20,811 bases of DNA from Gammaproteobacteria bacterium (GCA_030426005.1 JAUHZM010000015.1:1-20811), one strand, 5' to 3'. Counted from the stretch's first letter, positions 1-7,966 are shown. Notes: generated by a model not told the origin, from the sequence alone. Numbers and translations are program-made.

Positions 1-987
1 ATCGACTTGATCATGCCGATCGCCAAAGGTGGTAAGGTTGGTCTGTTCGGTGGTGCCGGTGTAGGTAAAACGGTTACCCTGATGGAATTGATTAACAACA
101 TCGCGGTTGCACAGGAAGGTCTGTCAGTATTCGCTGGTGTTGGTGAGCGTACTCGTGAAGGTAACGACTTCTACTATGAAATGAAAGAAGCCGGCGTACT
201 GGACAAAGTAGCGATGGTATACGGTCAGATGAACGAGCCTCCTGGTAACCGTCTGCGTGTTGCGCTGTCTGGTTTGACCATGGCGGAATATTTCCGTGAC
301 GAAGGCCGTGACGTACTGATGTTTATTGACAACATCTACCGTTACACCTTGGCGGGAACCGAAGTGTCAGCACTGCTGGGTCGTATGCCTTCAGCGGTAG
401 GTTACCAACCAACACTGGCTGGTGAGATGGGTGCGCTGCAAGAGCGTATTACATCAACTAAGTCTGGTTCGATCACCTCGTTCCAAGCGGTATACGTACC
501 TGCGGATGACTTGACTGACCCGTCACCTGCAACCACGTTCGCGCACTTGGACGCAACGCTGGTACTGTCACGTCAAATCGCTGAGTTGGGTATTTACCCT
601 GCGGTAGATCCACTGGATTCATCGTCTCGTCAGCTTGATCCATTGGTCATCGGTGACGACCACTACCAAGTAGCACGTGGCGTTCAAAACACGCTGCAAC
701 GTTACAAAGAACTGCGTGACATCATCGCGATTCTGGGTATGGATGAGTTGTCTGAAGAAGACAAACAAATCGTTGCTCGTGCACGTAAAATTCAACGTTA
801 CTTGTCACAACCTTTCTTCGTGGCGGAAGTATTTACCGGTTCGCCAGGTAAGTACGTGTCACTGAAAGAAACCATCGCTGGCTTTAAAGCGATTCTGAGT
901 GGCGAGATGGATCAATACCCAGAGCAAGCGTTCTACATGGTTGGCGGTATTGAAGAAGTCATCGAGAAAGCCAAAGGCATGAGCTAA
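1..987 (+). CDS. atpD: ATP synthase F1 subunit beta, 5'-truncated by the window edge
   Basis: Catalytic subunit of the F1 head, which makes ATP from ADP and phosphate using the ion gradient across the inner membrane. The frame is open from base 1, so the true start lies upstream. About 328 codons are present against roughly 460 in the family, so about 130 N-terminal residues are missing. The Walker A motif GGAGVGKT lies at 49-72, the Walker B region (VLMFIDN) near 310-330, and the DELSEED motif that contacts the gamma subunit at 742-762. The C-terminal part is nearly identical in pattern to E. coli AtpD, ending IEEVIEKAKGMS. atpC follows on the same strand, which is the usual end of the atp operon. 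Identification is certain. Confidence 0.98.
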   Translation: MDLIMPIAKGGKVGLFGGAGVGKTVTLMELINNIAVAQEGLSVFAGVGERTREGNDFYYEMKEAGVLDKVAMVYGQMNEPPGNRLRVALSGLTMAEYFRDEGRDVLMFIDNIYRYTLAGTEVSALLGRMPSAVGYQPTLAGEMGALQERITSTKSGSITSFQAVYVPADDLTDPSPATTFAHLDATLVLSRQIAELGIYPAVDPLDSSSRQLDPLVIGDDHYQVARGVQNTLQRYKELRDIIAILGMDELSEEDKQIVARARKIQRYLSQPFFVAEVFTGSPGKYVSLKETIAGFKAILSGEMDQYPEQAFYMVGGIEEVIEKAKGMS

Positions 988-1109
988 GACTCACGTCGTT
1001 GATGTGAGGCTTGAAGCAACATTCGCGAGCCGTGAATGTGTGTTTCAGCCTCCAAGCGATGACGACGTTGTTGTCAGCCGAGTTGGACAACCCAATCGAG
1101 AGCTAAGAT
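988..1109 (+). other. atpD-atpC spacer with three small stem-loops
   Basis: A 122-nt non-coding spacer inside the operon. Three hairpins can be read in a row. CTCAC at 990-994 pairs with GTGAG at 1004-1008. ACATTC at 1019-1024 pairs with GAATGT at 1034-1039. GTTGTC at 1070-1075 pairs with GACAAC at 1086-1091. None is followed by a T-run, so this is not a canonical terminator. The elements could tune message stability or the relative yield of the epsilon subunit. That role is inferred; only the pairings are seen. Confidence 0.4.
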
Positions 1110-1529
1110 ATGAGTACTATGCAAGTTGAAGTGGTGAGCGCCGAAAACGAGATTTTCTCGGGCGAAGCCACCATGTTGATCGCCACGGCGGCGGCCGGTG
1201 AGTTGGGTATTTATCCACAGCACACGCCGCTGTTGACCAAGCTAAAAGCTGGTGATGTGCGCGTTCAAACTGCCGATGGCGAAGAGCAAGTGATCTACGT
1301 TTCTGGTGGCATTTTAGAAGTCACGCCAAAGAAAGTAACCGTTTTGTCTGACACTGCGATTCGCGCAGACGATCTGGACGAAGCCGCTGCACTGGAAGCC
1401 CAGCGTAAAGCAGAACAGGCACTGAAAGACAGCAAAGCCGATATCGATTACGCGCGTGCGAAAGCCGAGTTGGCCCAAGCTGCTGCACAGCTTCAAGCGT
1501 TGAAAAAGCGTCTCAAGAAGCGATCATAA
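1110..1529 (+). CDS. atpC: ATP synthase F1 subunit epsilon
   Basis: Subunit of the F1 central stalk. It couples the gamma rotor to the c-ring and inhibits ATP hydrolysis through its C-terminal helices. The 139-residue length is normal for the family. The N-terminal beta-sandwich (about residues 1-85) carries the typical start STMQVEVVSAE and the stretch GELGIYPQHTPLLTKLKAG. The C-terminal part (about 88-139) is an alanine- and lysine-rich helical hairpin. The ATG start at 1110 gives the standard N-terminus. It is the last gene of the atp operon and is followed by a strong terminator. Confidence 0.97.
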   Translation: MSTMQVEVVSAENEIFSGEATMLIATAAAGELGIYPQHTPLLTKLKAGDVRVQTADGEEQVIYVSGGILEVTPKKVTVLSDTAIRADDLDEAAALEAQRKAEQALKDSKADIDYARAKAELAQAAAQLQALKKRLKKRS

Positions 1530-1553
1530 GGCTGTTTGTAAGCATCCTCAAAG

Positions 1554-1585
1554 GCCCGTTATTGGTAACAATAACGGGCTTTTTT
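1554..1585 (+). terminator. Rho-independent terminator of the atp operon
   Basis: An 11-bp perfect stem (left arm 1554-1564 starting GCCCGTT, loop GTAA at 1565-1568, right arm 1569-1579) is followed directly by six T at 1580-1585. It lies 24 nt after the atpC stop, in the expected place for the end of the atp operon transcript. Confidence 0.93.
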
Positions 1586-1699
1586 GTACGCGTAGGAAAA
1601 GTGGCGAGTTCATGGTATTTAAAGATTCTGTAGTGAATTTCCCTTCCCCTGCCCTTATCTGATATAAAGTAGCAACCACACTTTTTGAGGACAATTGAT

Positions 1700-2287
1700 A
1701 TGGGAACAGGCACTATTCTTCTTCTAATTTTCGTAGGTTTAGTTTTCTACGGAATTAGTCTTTACAACCGTTTGGTTGCGGCTCGTAACGGCTACAAAAA
1801 TGCCTTTGCACAAATCGACGTGCAGCTCACACGCCGTCATGACTTGATTCCTAATCTGGTCGAAACAGCCAAGGGCTATATGTCCCATGAAAAAGAAACG
1901 CTCGAAGCAGTTATTCAGGCGCGTAATGTTGCGGTTTCTGGGTTGAGTGCGGCCAAAGCTGATCCTACAGACCCGAATGCGATGAAGCAGCTGGGTCAAG
2001 CTGAACAAGGTTTAACCGGTGCTTTGGGACGCTTATTCGCTTTGTCTGAATCGTACCCAGACCTCAAGGCTAATGAAAATATGATGCAGTTGTCTGAGGA
2101 GCTGACAACGACCGAAAATAAAGTTTCGTTCGCGCGTCAGGCTTATAACGATTCTGTGATGATGTACAACAACCTGCGTGAGCAATTCCCAAGTAATTTT
2201 ATTGCTGGTTGGTTTACCTTCAAACCGGCTGAATTACTGGAGCTGGAAGATGAAAAAATGCGTGAGGTACCAAAGGTTACTTTCTAA
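1700..2287 (+). CDS. lemA: LemA family membrane protein
   Basis: A 195-residue protein with one N-terminal membrane segment (about residues 4-22) and a long alpha-helical domain outside the cytosol. The family signature is clear: YNRLVAARNGYKNAFAQIDVQL, followed by RRHDLIPNLVETAKGYMSHE and QARN (positions about 22-75). I chose the ATG at 1700 because GAGG at 1687-1690 is well placed upstream and the membrane helix starts at once. A TTG 15 nt further upstream is less likely. LemA proteins are of uncertain biochemical role but commonly sit beside M48 metalloproteases, as here, which suggests a shared envelope quality-control function. A non-coding stretch (1586-1699) precedes it. An AT-rich GATATAAAG at 1661-1669 may be a -10 element, without a convincing -35. 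Confidence 0.93.
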   Translation: MGTGTILLLIFVGLVFYGISLYNRLVAARNGYKNAFAQIDVQLTRRHDLIPNLVETAKGYMSHEKETLEAVIQARNVAVSGLSAAKADPTDPNAMKQLGQAEQGLTGALGRLFALSESYPDLKANENMMQLSEELTTTENKVSFARQAYNDSVMMYNNLREQFPSNFIAGWFTFKPAELLELEDEKMREVPKVTF

Positions 2288-2303
2288 GTCGTATTGATCT
2301 CAT

Positions 2304-2330
2304 GTGCCGTCTACGGGAGGTAGGCGGCAC
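2304..2330 (+). other. Strong intercistronic hairpin without T-run
   Basis: An 11-bp stem (left arm 2304-2314, loop GGGAG 2315-2319, right arm 2320-2330) with a single G-U pair. It sits between lemA and the M48 protease gene and has no following T-tract. It is more likely an RNA-processing, stabilising or partial attenuation element than a true terminator. The structure is seen; the function is inferred. Confidence 0.6.
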
Positions 2331-2366
2331 CCTTCCCCACAGCCTATCCGGAGACAATAGCAGGAC

Positions 2367-4346
2367 ATGAACTTCTTTGAACACCAGGCCAAGGCGCGCT
2401 CTCAATCCCGTTGGATTATCTTTGCTTTTATCGCTGTCACGTTATTAATCGTTTTGGCGGTGGATTTGATCGTACTGGTTTTTCTTGCTGCACACGGCCC
2501 AGTGATGGACGGTGCGAATTATGTGTCTCAGGGTGCTTTATCAGGCATCGCGAATAAGGATCTCTGGACCAACAATGCCGGACTCCTACTCACCAGTAGT
2601 GGGGTCACTGCTTCGATCATCGGTTTATCGAGTTTGGGTAAAATAGCCGCACTCCGCAGTGGTGGTGGCAAGGTCGCACGTGACATGGGCGCAACCATTG
2701 TCACTCCAGATACACGAGATCCATTACGACGCCGTTTATACAACGTGGTAGAAGAAATTTCGCTCGCCTCTGGCGCACCGGTACCAGAAGTGTATGTGAT
2801 GGAAAACGAGCCAGGTATTAATGCCTTTGCCGCCGGCTACACGCCCGCTGACGCTGCCATCGCTGTCACCCAGGGGACCTTAGAGAAGCTTACGCGAGCC
2901 GAGCTGCAAGGCGTGGTGGCTCACGAATTTAGCCATATTTTTAATGGCGACATGCGTATCAATATTCGTATGATGGGCGTGATTTTCGGCATCATGGTCA
3001 TTGCGATTCTGGGCCGAAAATTCCTGCACGCGACCAGTTATCGTCGTTCATCACGTGATAACAATGCCGGTGCCATCGTGGCGGTTGGTATTGGCTTGAT
3101 GGCTATTGGCTACATCGGGTTGTTCTTTGCACGCTGGATGAAATCCGCATTGTCTCGTCAGCGCGAGTACCTCGCCGACGCATCAGCAGTACAATTTACG
3201 CGTGATCCATCTGGTATTGCCGGTGCCCTCAAAAAAATTGCCGCTTTTGATCACTCGTCTTATCTAAAAGGTGACGCTGAGGAAGTCAGTCATATGCTCT
3301 TCGGTAGTGGATATCGCCAACTCATGTTTGCAACTCATCCGCCATTAGAAAAACGAATCGAGCGAATCGAAAAACGATTCGACCCTGGTGAAATACGAGA
3401 CCTTGCGGCAAAGTTACGCAAACAAGAGCATCGCGAGCATGCTGAAGCCGTGATCGCCGAGGAAGAACAAGCTCGCAAGGCCGAACGCAAAAAATCCGGC
3501 GGTTTGTTTGATTTTGAAAACATGGTCAGCAACATCGGTAATCCAGATATGGAGCGTATCGCTGCCGCTGCCATGATTACTGCGTCGTTGTCGGAAGGGA
3601 TTTCCAGCGCTGCACGGAGTCTAGAGTGGGCACCGGAAGTGTTGTTCTACTGCTTACTCGACAACGACCCAGAACTACGTGAGCAACAACTGTTGATCGT
3701 GGTCAAACAAATGGGTGATATTTCAGAACAGAAACTGCGTCACCTGCTGACCGCGCATGGCACGGTACAGGCTGATCAACGCCTGCCTTTATTAGAAATC
3801 TGTTTTCCGAATCTGAAGCGTCGCCCGATGAGCGACATCGAAAATATTCTGGAGACTATCGATCTATTGGCCGCTGCCGATAAACGCATCGATTCCTTTG
3901 AGTATTTGCTTTCGCGTTTAGTTAAGCAGTATATGTATGAAGCGCACACACCGAATCGTACTAAGTTGCATGGCTCTGGTAAATTAAAAGATTGTGTCGA
4001 TGAATTAACCAAGGTGGTGAGTGTGGTGGCGGCACACGGGCAAAACAGCAAGACTGCTGCGGGTTTGCAAGCGGCGCAAAAAGCATTTCGTGCTGGTATG
4101 GCTGTGGTCGATATTAACCACACCAATCTGAGTTTCACCGACGACTGGCAACATGATCTTGATAAGGCAATCGATGAGTTAGATGAACTGAGTGCGAGCG
4201 AGAAATCAAAGGTGGTTGCTGCCCTAGCGCGCACCGTACTCGATGACCGAAAGATCGTGACTGAAGAACACGAGATGCTGCGAGTGATTTGTTCACTTAT
4301 TCATGTGCCTTTGCCAATTTTAAACGACGCTGAATCCAAAGATTAA
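2367..4346 (+). CDS. M48 family zinc metalloprotease with TerB-like C-terminal region
   Basis: A membrane-embedded zinc protease, probably in envelope protein turnover. The zinc motif HEFSH is at residues 186-190 and the third ligand is probably E267 in REYLAD. Predicted membrane segments are about 17-43, 72-92, 201-219 and 235-256. This N-terminal part resembles HtpX, but HtpX has about 290 residues and this protein has 659. After a charged linker (about 340-380) comes a long helical extension. Two parts of it, about 480-510 (LLAAADKRIDSFEYLLSRLV) and about 620-650 (VLDDRKIVTEEHEMLRVI), look like the acidic helical pattern of TerB-type domains. That domain call is by eye. The ATG at 2367 has GGAG at 2350-2353 upstream. 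It follows lemA by 79 nt with a hairpin between, so the two are probably one transcription unit. I would not call it htpX itself. Confidence 0.9.
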   Translation: MNFFEHQAKARSQSRWIIFAFIAVTLLIVLAVDLIVLVFLAAHGPVMDGANYVSQGALSGIANKDLWTNNAGLLLTSSGVTASIIGLSSLGKIAALRSGGGKVARDMGATIVTPDTRDPLRRRLYNVVEEISLASGAPVPEVYVMENEPGINAFAAGYTPADAAIAVTQGTLEKLTRAELQGVVAHEFSHIFNGDMRINIRMMGVIFGIMVIAILGRKFLHATSYRRSSRDNNAGAIVAVGIGLMAIGYIGLFFARWMKSALSRQREYLADASAVQFTRDPSGIAGALKKIAAFDHSSYLKGDAEEVSHMLFGSGYRQLMFATHPPLEKRIERIEKRFDPGEIRDLAAKLRKQEHREHAEAVIAEEEQARKAERKKSGGLFDFENMVSNIGNPDMERIAAAAMITASLSEGISSAARSLEWAPEVLFYCLLDNDPELREQQLLIVVKQMGDISEQKLRHLLTAHGTVQADQRLPLLEICFPNLKRRPMSDIENILETIDLLAAADKRIDSFEYLLSRLVKQYMYEAHTPNRTKLHGSGKLKDCVDELTKVVSVVAAHGQNSKTAAGLQAAQKAFRAGMAVVDINHTNLSFTDDWQHDLDKAIDELDELSASEKSKVVAALARTVLDDRKIVTEEHEMLRVICSLIHVPLPILNDAESKD

Positions 4347-4385
4347 GCGCTGGTAAAAAGCGCGCCGAATTCCCTACTCTATTTT

Positions 4386-4913
4386 ATGGACCCTTTATAC
4401 CAGCACTTAGCGCGTCATACGCGTTGGCGGCAAGATACGCCTATCACGCAACCGTCCGCACCAGAACCACTGAGATCAATTATTGCTGATCGTGGTTCTT
4501 TGACCGCAGCGCTAATTGATCTGAGTGCTGGTAACTTTGAAGTGCAAGTTCTACGTCAACACCTTACCATTCCGTTTGTGCATGAACAGCAAAAGATGGC
4601 GAGGGCAACAAAGCTTGTTGCCGGTGTCCGTGAAGTTGAATTACATGTTCACGGCGAAGCCGTTGTGTTTGCGCGTAGCATTATGCCGTTGGCGGTGGCC
4701 AATAATGGCCAGGGAGGATTAGGAAAGCTCGGTCAAACGCCACTTGGTCACCTGTTGTTCAAGAATGGGCGTATTCGCGTGTCGAAACGTCAGTTTGCCG
4801 ACATCGATGTGAATGGCCAGCGTTACTATGCGCGACGAACGCCGTATGACTACCGCCAAACTCAAATCCTGGTGAGTGAGTTCTTTCTACCAGAAATAAA
4901 TAAGTACTTATAA
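4386..4913 (+). CDS. ubiC: Chorismate lyase (chorismate-pyruvate lyase)
   Basis: Converts chorismate to 4-hydroxybenzoate and pyruvate, the first committed step of ubiquinone synthesis, in the cytosol. The 175-residue length fits the family (E. coli 165). Recognisable family segments are VREVELHVHG with R82 as the likely substrate arginine, VVFARSIMP (about 93-101), LGQTPLGHLLF (about 115-125) and the C-terminal VSEFFLP with E165 matching the E. coli active-site glutamate. The ATG at 4386 has no strong ribosome binding site. ubiA, which follows ubiC in E. coli, is not present: a terminator and the convergent hppA come next. It starts 39 nt after the M48 gene and may share its transcript. Confidence 0.93.
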   Translation: MDPLYQHLARHTRWRQDTPITQPSAPEPLRSIIADRGSLTAALIDLSAGNFEVQVLRQHLTIPFVHEQQKMARATKLVAGVREVELHVHGEAVVFARSIMPLAVANNGQGGLGKLGQTPLGHLLFKNGRIRVSKRQFADIDVNGQRYYARRTPYDYRQTQILVSEFFLPEINKYL

Positions 4914-4941
4914 AAAAACGGCATCCGAAGATGCCGTTTTT
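4912..4941. terminator. Bidirectional terminator between ubiC and hppA
   Basis: CGGCATC at 4919-4925, loop CGAA, GATGCCG at 4930-4936, flanked by A-run on the left and T-run on the right. The stem therefore extends to about 12 bp and works on both strands. It separates the convergent ubiC and hppA genes and begins inside the ubiC stop codon. Confidence 0.93.
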
Positions 4942-4961
4942 GGATTGAGTGTTAGAAGTTG

Positions 4962-6974
4962 TTAGTGACTCAATAACGGGGCTATCACCAAACTCACGAT
5001 TGCCATCACGTTGATCAGAATATTCATCGAAGGGCCGCTGGTGTCCTTGAATGGATCGCCAACCGTATCTCCGACCACGGCTGCCGCATGGGTTGGAGAG
5101 CCTTTGCCACCGTGATTACCGCGTTCGACATACTTCTTCGCGTTGTCCCAGGCTCCGCCAGCGTTAGCCATGGTGATTGCCAATAGAACACAGCCAAGTA
5201 AGGCACCGCCCAACATACCACCCAAGGCTTCGGCGCCGATGCCAAAACCAACTACCACCGGAGCAGCCACGGCCAGAACACCGGGTAGAACCATGCGTTT
5301 CAAAGCTGCGGTGGTCGCAATATCTACGCATGTGGCTGTGTCGGGTTGGCTGGTGCCTTCAAGCAAGCCTGGTATTTCTTTAAACTGACGACGCACTTCT
5401 TTGATCATATCGAATGCCGCATCACCGACCGCTGTCATGGTGAGGCTGCTTACCCAAAATGGGAATATGCCGCCAATAAACATGCCCACTAATACGCTCG
5501 GGTCGTTGATCTGGAGGCTGAAGCCGTCAATGCGTAGGGACACGGTTTCGATGTAGGCCGAGATGATTGCTAAAGCCGCCAGCGCCGCAGCGCCAATCGC
5601 AAACCCCTTACCGATGGCCGCTGTCGTATTGCCTACTTCATCCAATGAATCGGTGATCTTGCGCGTATCCGCGCCTAAACCAGCCATCTCGGCAATCCCG
5701 CCCGCGTTATCCGCGACTGGGCCGTAGGCATCGATGGCCATGGTGATCCCGACCGTGGCGAGCATACCAACCGCTGCAATCGCCACGCCGTAGAGACCAG
5801 CAAACTGGCTAGCGAAATAAATAATGCCGCACAGCGTTAAGATCGGCACGATAACGGATTGCATGCCAATCGCTAAGCCCGAAATAATTACCGTTGCAGG
5901 CCCAGTTTCACCGGATGCTGCGATGGTACGAATTGGTTTGCCGGCAGTGTAATACTCCGTCACAAGACCAATGATGATCCCGCCGACAGAGCCTATCACC
6001 ACGGAATACCATACTGAGTTGGCGATACCGAACTTACTAATCAGAAAATACGATGCCAGAATAAACAGCAGAGACGAGCCCATAGTACCAGCTCGCAAGG
6101 CTTTTTCCGCTGAGCTGTTACTCATTAAAGCAACCAACAAAATACCTAATACAGAACAGATCAAGCCGATCGATGCTAATGCTAAGGGTAGTCCCATGAG
6201 TGCTTCCTGTTTGCCGCCAAGACTCGCTAGCACACCAGCGCCTAGCGTAGAGGCAATCGCAATGGTCGCGATCATTGAGCCGCAGTAAGATTCAAAGATG
6301 TCTGAACCCATACCGGCAACATCACCAACGTTGTCGCCAACGTTATCGGCAATCACTGCTGGATTGCGAGGGTCATCTTCGGGAATCCCGGCCTCAACTT
6401 TACCAACGAGATCTGCGCCAACATCCGCACTCTTGGTGAAAATGCCGCCGCCAACTCGAGAGAACAACGCAACCACCGACGCACCCATACCGAATCCGTG
6501 AATGGTATGCGCGCTTTCAGCGTTTGCTCCGTACACGTAGTACAGAATACCCAGACCGAACAAACCCATCGATGCCACTGTTAAGCCCATCACCGAACCA
6601 CCGTTAAACGCGGTAACAAGCGCAGCGGAAGCGCCTTGCTCGTGTGCAGCGGTGGTGGTGCGAGTATTCGCTTTGGTAGCCGTAAACATACCAATATAAC
6701 CAGCGAAGGCAGAACAGAATGCGCCGAGTAGAAATGCGTACATGGTGTGCAGGCCGAGATCGGATACCGCGACCAACACAGCGAGAATGGCAACAAAGGC
6801 AAACAGAATCATATATTCGCGCCGCATAAATGCCATGGCACCGATATGGATTTGTTCACCAATGTTGGCGACTTTGCCGCCTAACACCTTTTGTTTTGAA
6901 ATCATCATGTAGATGATGAAAGCAAACAGTAAACCAACAACGCCAAACAAGGCGGGTACAGCTTGTACAGACAT
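4962..6974 (-). CDS. hppA: K+-dependent membrane pyrophosphatase, probably Na+-pumping
   Basis: Multi-pass inner-membrane pump that hydrolyses pyrophosphate to move cations outward. At 670 residues it is typical of the bacterial family. Substrate-binding motifs are present: DVGADLVGKVE (184-194), DDPRNPAVIADNVGDNVGD (200-218), DNAGGIAEMAG (422-432) and GDTVGDPFKDTSGPS (635-649). In GNTTAAIGKG, A452 and G455 stand where K+-independent enzymes have Lys and Thr, so K+ dependence is predicted. In the sixth helix the sequence is SDIFESYCGS: the gate glutamate is E228, with D225 and S229 beside it, and G232 occupies the place of the plant H+-pump glutamate. As I recall the family, this arrangement is that of Na+-PPases, or dual Na+/H+ pumps. 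A strong GGAGGA site (6981-6986) precedes the ATG. It diverges from ppa. Confidence 0.95.
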   Translation of the reverse strand: MSVQAVPALFGVVGLLFAFIIYMMISKQKVLGGKVANIGEQIHIGAMAFMRREYMILFAFVAILAVLVAVSDLGLHTMYAFLLGAFCSAFAGYIGMFTATKANTRTTTAAHEQGASAALVTAFNGGSVMGLTVASMGLFGLGILYYVYGANAESAHTIHGFGMGASVVALFSRVGGGIFTKSADVGADLVGKVEAGIPEDDPRNPAVIADNVGDNVGDVAGMGSDIFESYCGSMIATIAIASTLGAGVLASLGGKQEALMGLPLALASIGLICSVLGILLVALMSNSSAEKALRAGTMGSSLLFILASYFLISKFGIANSVWYSVVIGSVGGIIIGLVTEYYTAGKPIRTIAASGETGPATVIISGLAIGMQSVIVPILTLCGIIYFASQFAGLYGVAIAAVGMLATVGITMAIDAYGPVADNAGGIAEMAGLGADTRKITDSLDEVGNTTAAIGKGFAIGAAALAALAIISAYIETVSLRIDGFSLQINDPSVLVGMFIGGIFPFWVSSLTMTAVGDAAFDMIKEVRRQFKEIPGLLEGTSQPDTATCVDIATTAALKRMVLPGVLAVAAPVVVGFGIGAEALGGMLGGALLGCVLLAITMANAGGAWDNAKKYVERGNHGGKGSPTHAAAVVGDTVGDPFKDTSGPSMNILINVMAIVSLVIAPLLSH

Positions 6975-7080
6975 AGAGTGTCCTCCGGGTTCTTCCCGTA
7001 AGCGGTATCACTCTCACCAAGACAATCGGTACAGCGATTGCAACCCTGAGTTACTCCCTGCCGACGCAAAAACGGCTACC
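6975..7080 (-). promoter_or_regulatory. Structured hppA leader, candidate riboswitch or translational switch
   Basis: Read on the minus strand, the hppA leader holds several pairings. AGAGTG (7014-7009) can pair with CACTCT (6980-6975), which ends directly at the start codon and encloses the GGAGGA site (6986-6981). GGGTT (7046-7042) can pair with AACCC (6991-6987), which abuts that site. A perfect hairpin CAATCG-loop-CGATTG (7040-7023) lies between. GGG and CCC around AAGAA form a competing local hairpin. The GGGTT-AACCC helix and the AGAGTG-CACTCT helix cross each other, so they are either alternatives or a pseudoknot. This architecture resembles translation-controlling riboswitches, but I cannot assign a ligand. 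The rest of the 403-nt spacer up to ppa (about 7081-7309) holds no gene I can support. Confidence 0.45.
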
Positions 7081-7309
7081 AGGCCTCAAGTGGTGCAAAT
7101 TAGATTGATCAATAAACTAACAAACTTCTACTTGGCTTGGCCTCGAATCCACTTTTTGGGAGTGACTTTTAGTATTAGGAACCGATTGAAGGGTGATGAA
7201 ATTTCCGCCTTTGGTATGACGTAGGTAAAACCGCATGCGTAGAAAATCGCTCAAATCCCTGGTTCCCTTATTTTGGTTTATATTTTGACTGCTTTTTGAA
7301 CAAGTGCGG

Positions 7310-7337
7310 CTGTTTAAAACCGTCAAATCAGTATAAT
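7310..7337 (+). promoter_or_regulatory. ppa: Probable sigma-70 promoter of ppa
   Basis: A perfect TATAAT -10 box lies at 7332-7337, 40 nt before the ppa ATG. The -35 is weak: CTGTTT at 7310-7315 with a 16-nt spacer. A GGAG ribosome binding site follows at 7366-7369. Confidence 0.5.
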
Positions 7338-7377
7338 ACAGCCAATTTTTCAAGACCAACTTTTCGGAGCAATCAAG

Positions 7378-7914
7378 ATGTCTCTCAATAATGTAGGCCC
7401 AGGTAAGTCACTGCCAGATGATGTGAACGTGATCGTGGAGATTCCACGTTACGGTGACCCAATCAAATACGAAGTAGACAAAGAAACCGGCGCAATGTTT
7501 GTTGATCGTTTTATGTCGACTGCAATGCATTACCCATGCAATTATGGCTACATTCCACAAACTCTGTCTGACGATGGAGATCCGGCCGACGTTTTGGTAC
7601 TGGCGCCCTTCCCGTTGGTAACGGGTTCAGTCGTGCGCTGCCGTCCAATCGGCATGCTCGAAATGGACGACGAAGCCGGTGGTGACGCCAAGATCCTGGC
7701 TGTGCCAATTGAAAAGTTGACCAAGTTCTACAACAAAGTTTCTACCTATCGCGACGTACAGCAAGAAATGCTCGATAAAATCGCGCACTTCTTCGAGCAC
7801 TATAAAGATCTCGAGCAAGGCAAATGGGTAAAAGTGAAAGGCTGGGTTGGTAAAGACGAAGCGCGTAAAGAGATTCTGGAAGCGGCCGAGCGTTACAATA
7901 ATTCAGAGAAGTAA
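7378..7914 (+). CDS. ppa: Soluble inorganic pyrophosphatase, family I
   Basis: Cytosolic Mg2+-dependent enzyme that hydrolyses pyrophosphate to phosphate and so pulls biosynthetic reactions forward. The 178-residue length matches E. coli Ppa (176). All the active-site residues I checked are present, shifted by one from E. coli: E21, K30, Y56, D66, D68 and D71 in DGDPAD, then D98, D103 and K105. The start at 7378 is supported by GGAG 8 nt upstream and by the normal N-terminus. It is transcribed away from hppA, so the cell's two routes for using pyrophosphate share one control region. A terminator follows. Confidence 0.97.
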   Translation: MSLNNVGPGKSLPDDVNVIVEIPRYGDPIKYEVDKETGAMFVDRFMSTAMHYPCNYGYIPQTLSDDGDPADVLVLAPFPLVTGSVVRCRPIGMLEMDDEAGGDAKILAVPIEKLTKFYNKVSTYRDVQQEMLDKIAHFFEHYKDLEQGKWVKVKGWVGKDEARKEILEAAERYNNSEK

Positions 7915-7966
7915 CAACCCATCTTCCGATAGCATCACCAAAGTGATTAGCTGGTCGGTAAAGATC

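Noticed and set aside
5143..6501. Plus-strand open frames opposite hppA
   Set aside because: Low-complexity Pro/Ala/Thr-rich translations are antisense shadows of a conserved pump gene, with no start signals of their own.
7117..7359. Minus-strand 80-codon frame in the hppA-ppa spacer
   Set aside because: It starts within the ppa promoter and leader region, has no ribosome binding site and has an implausible composition.
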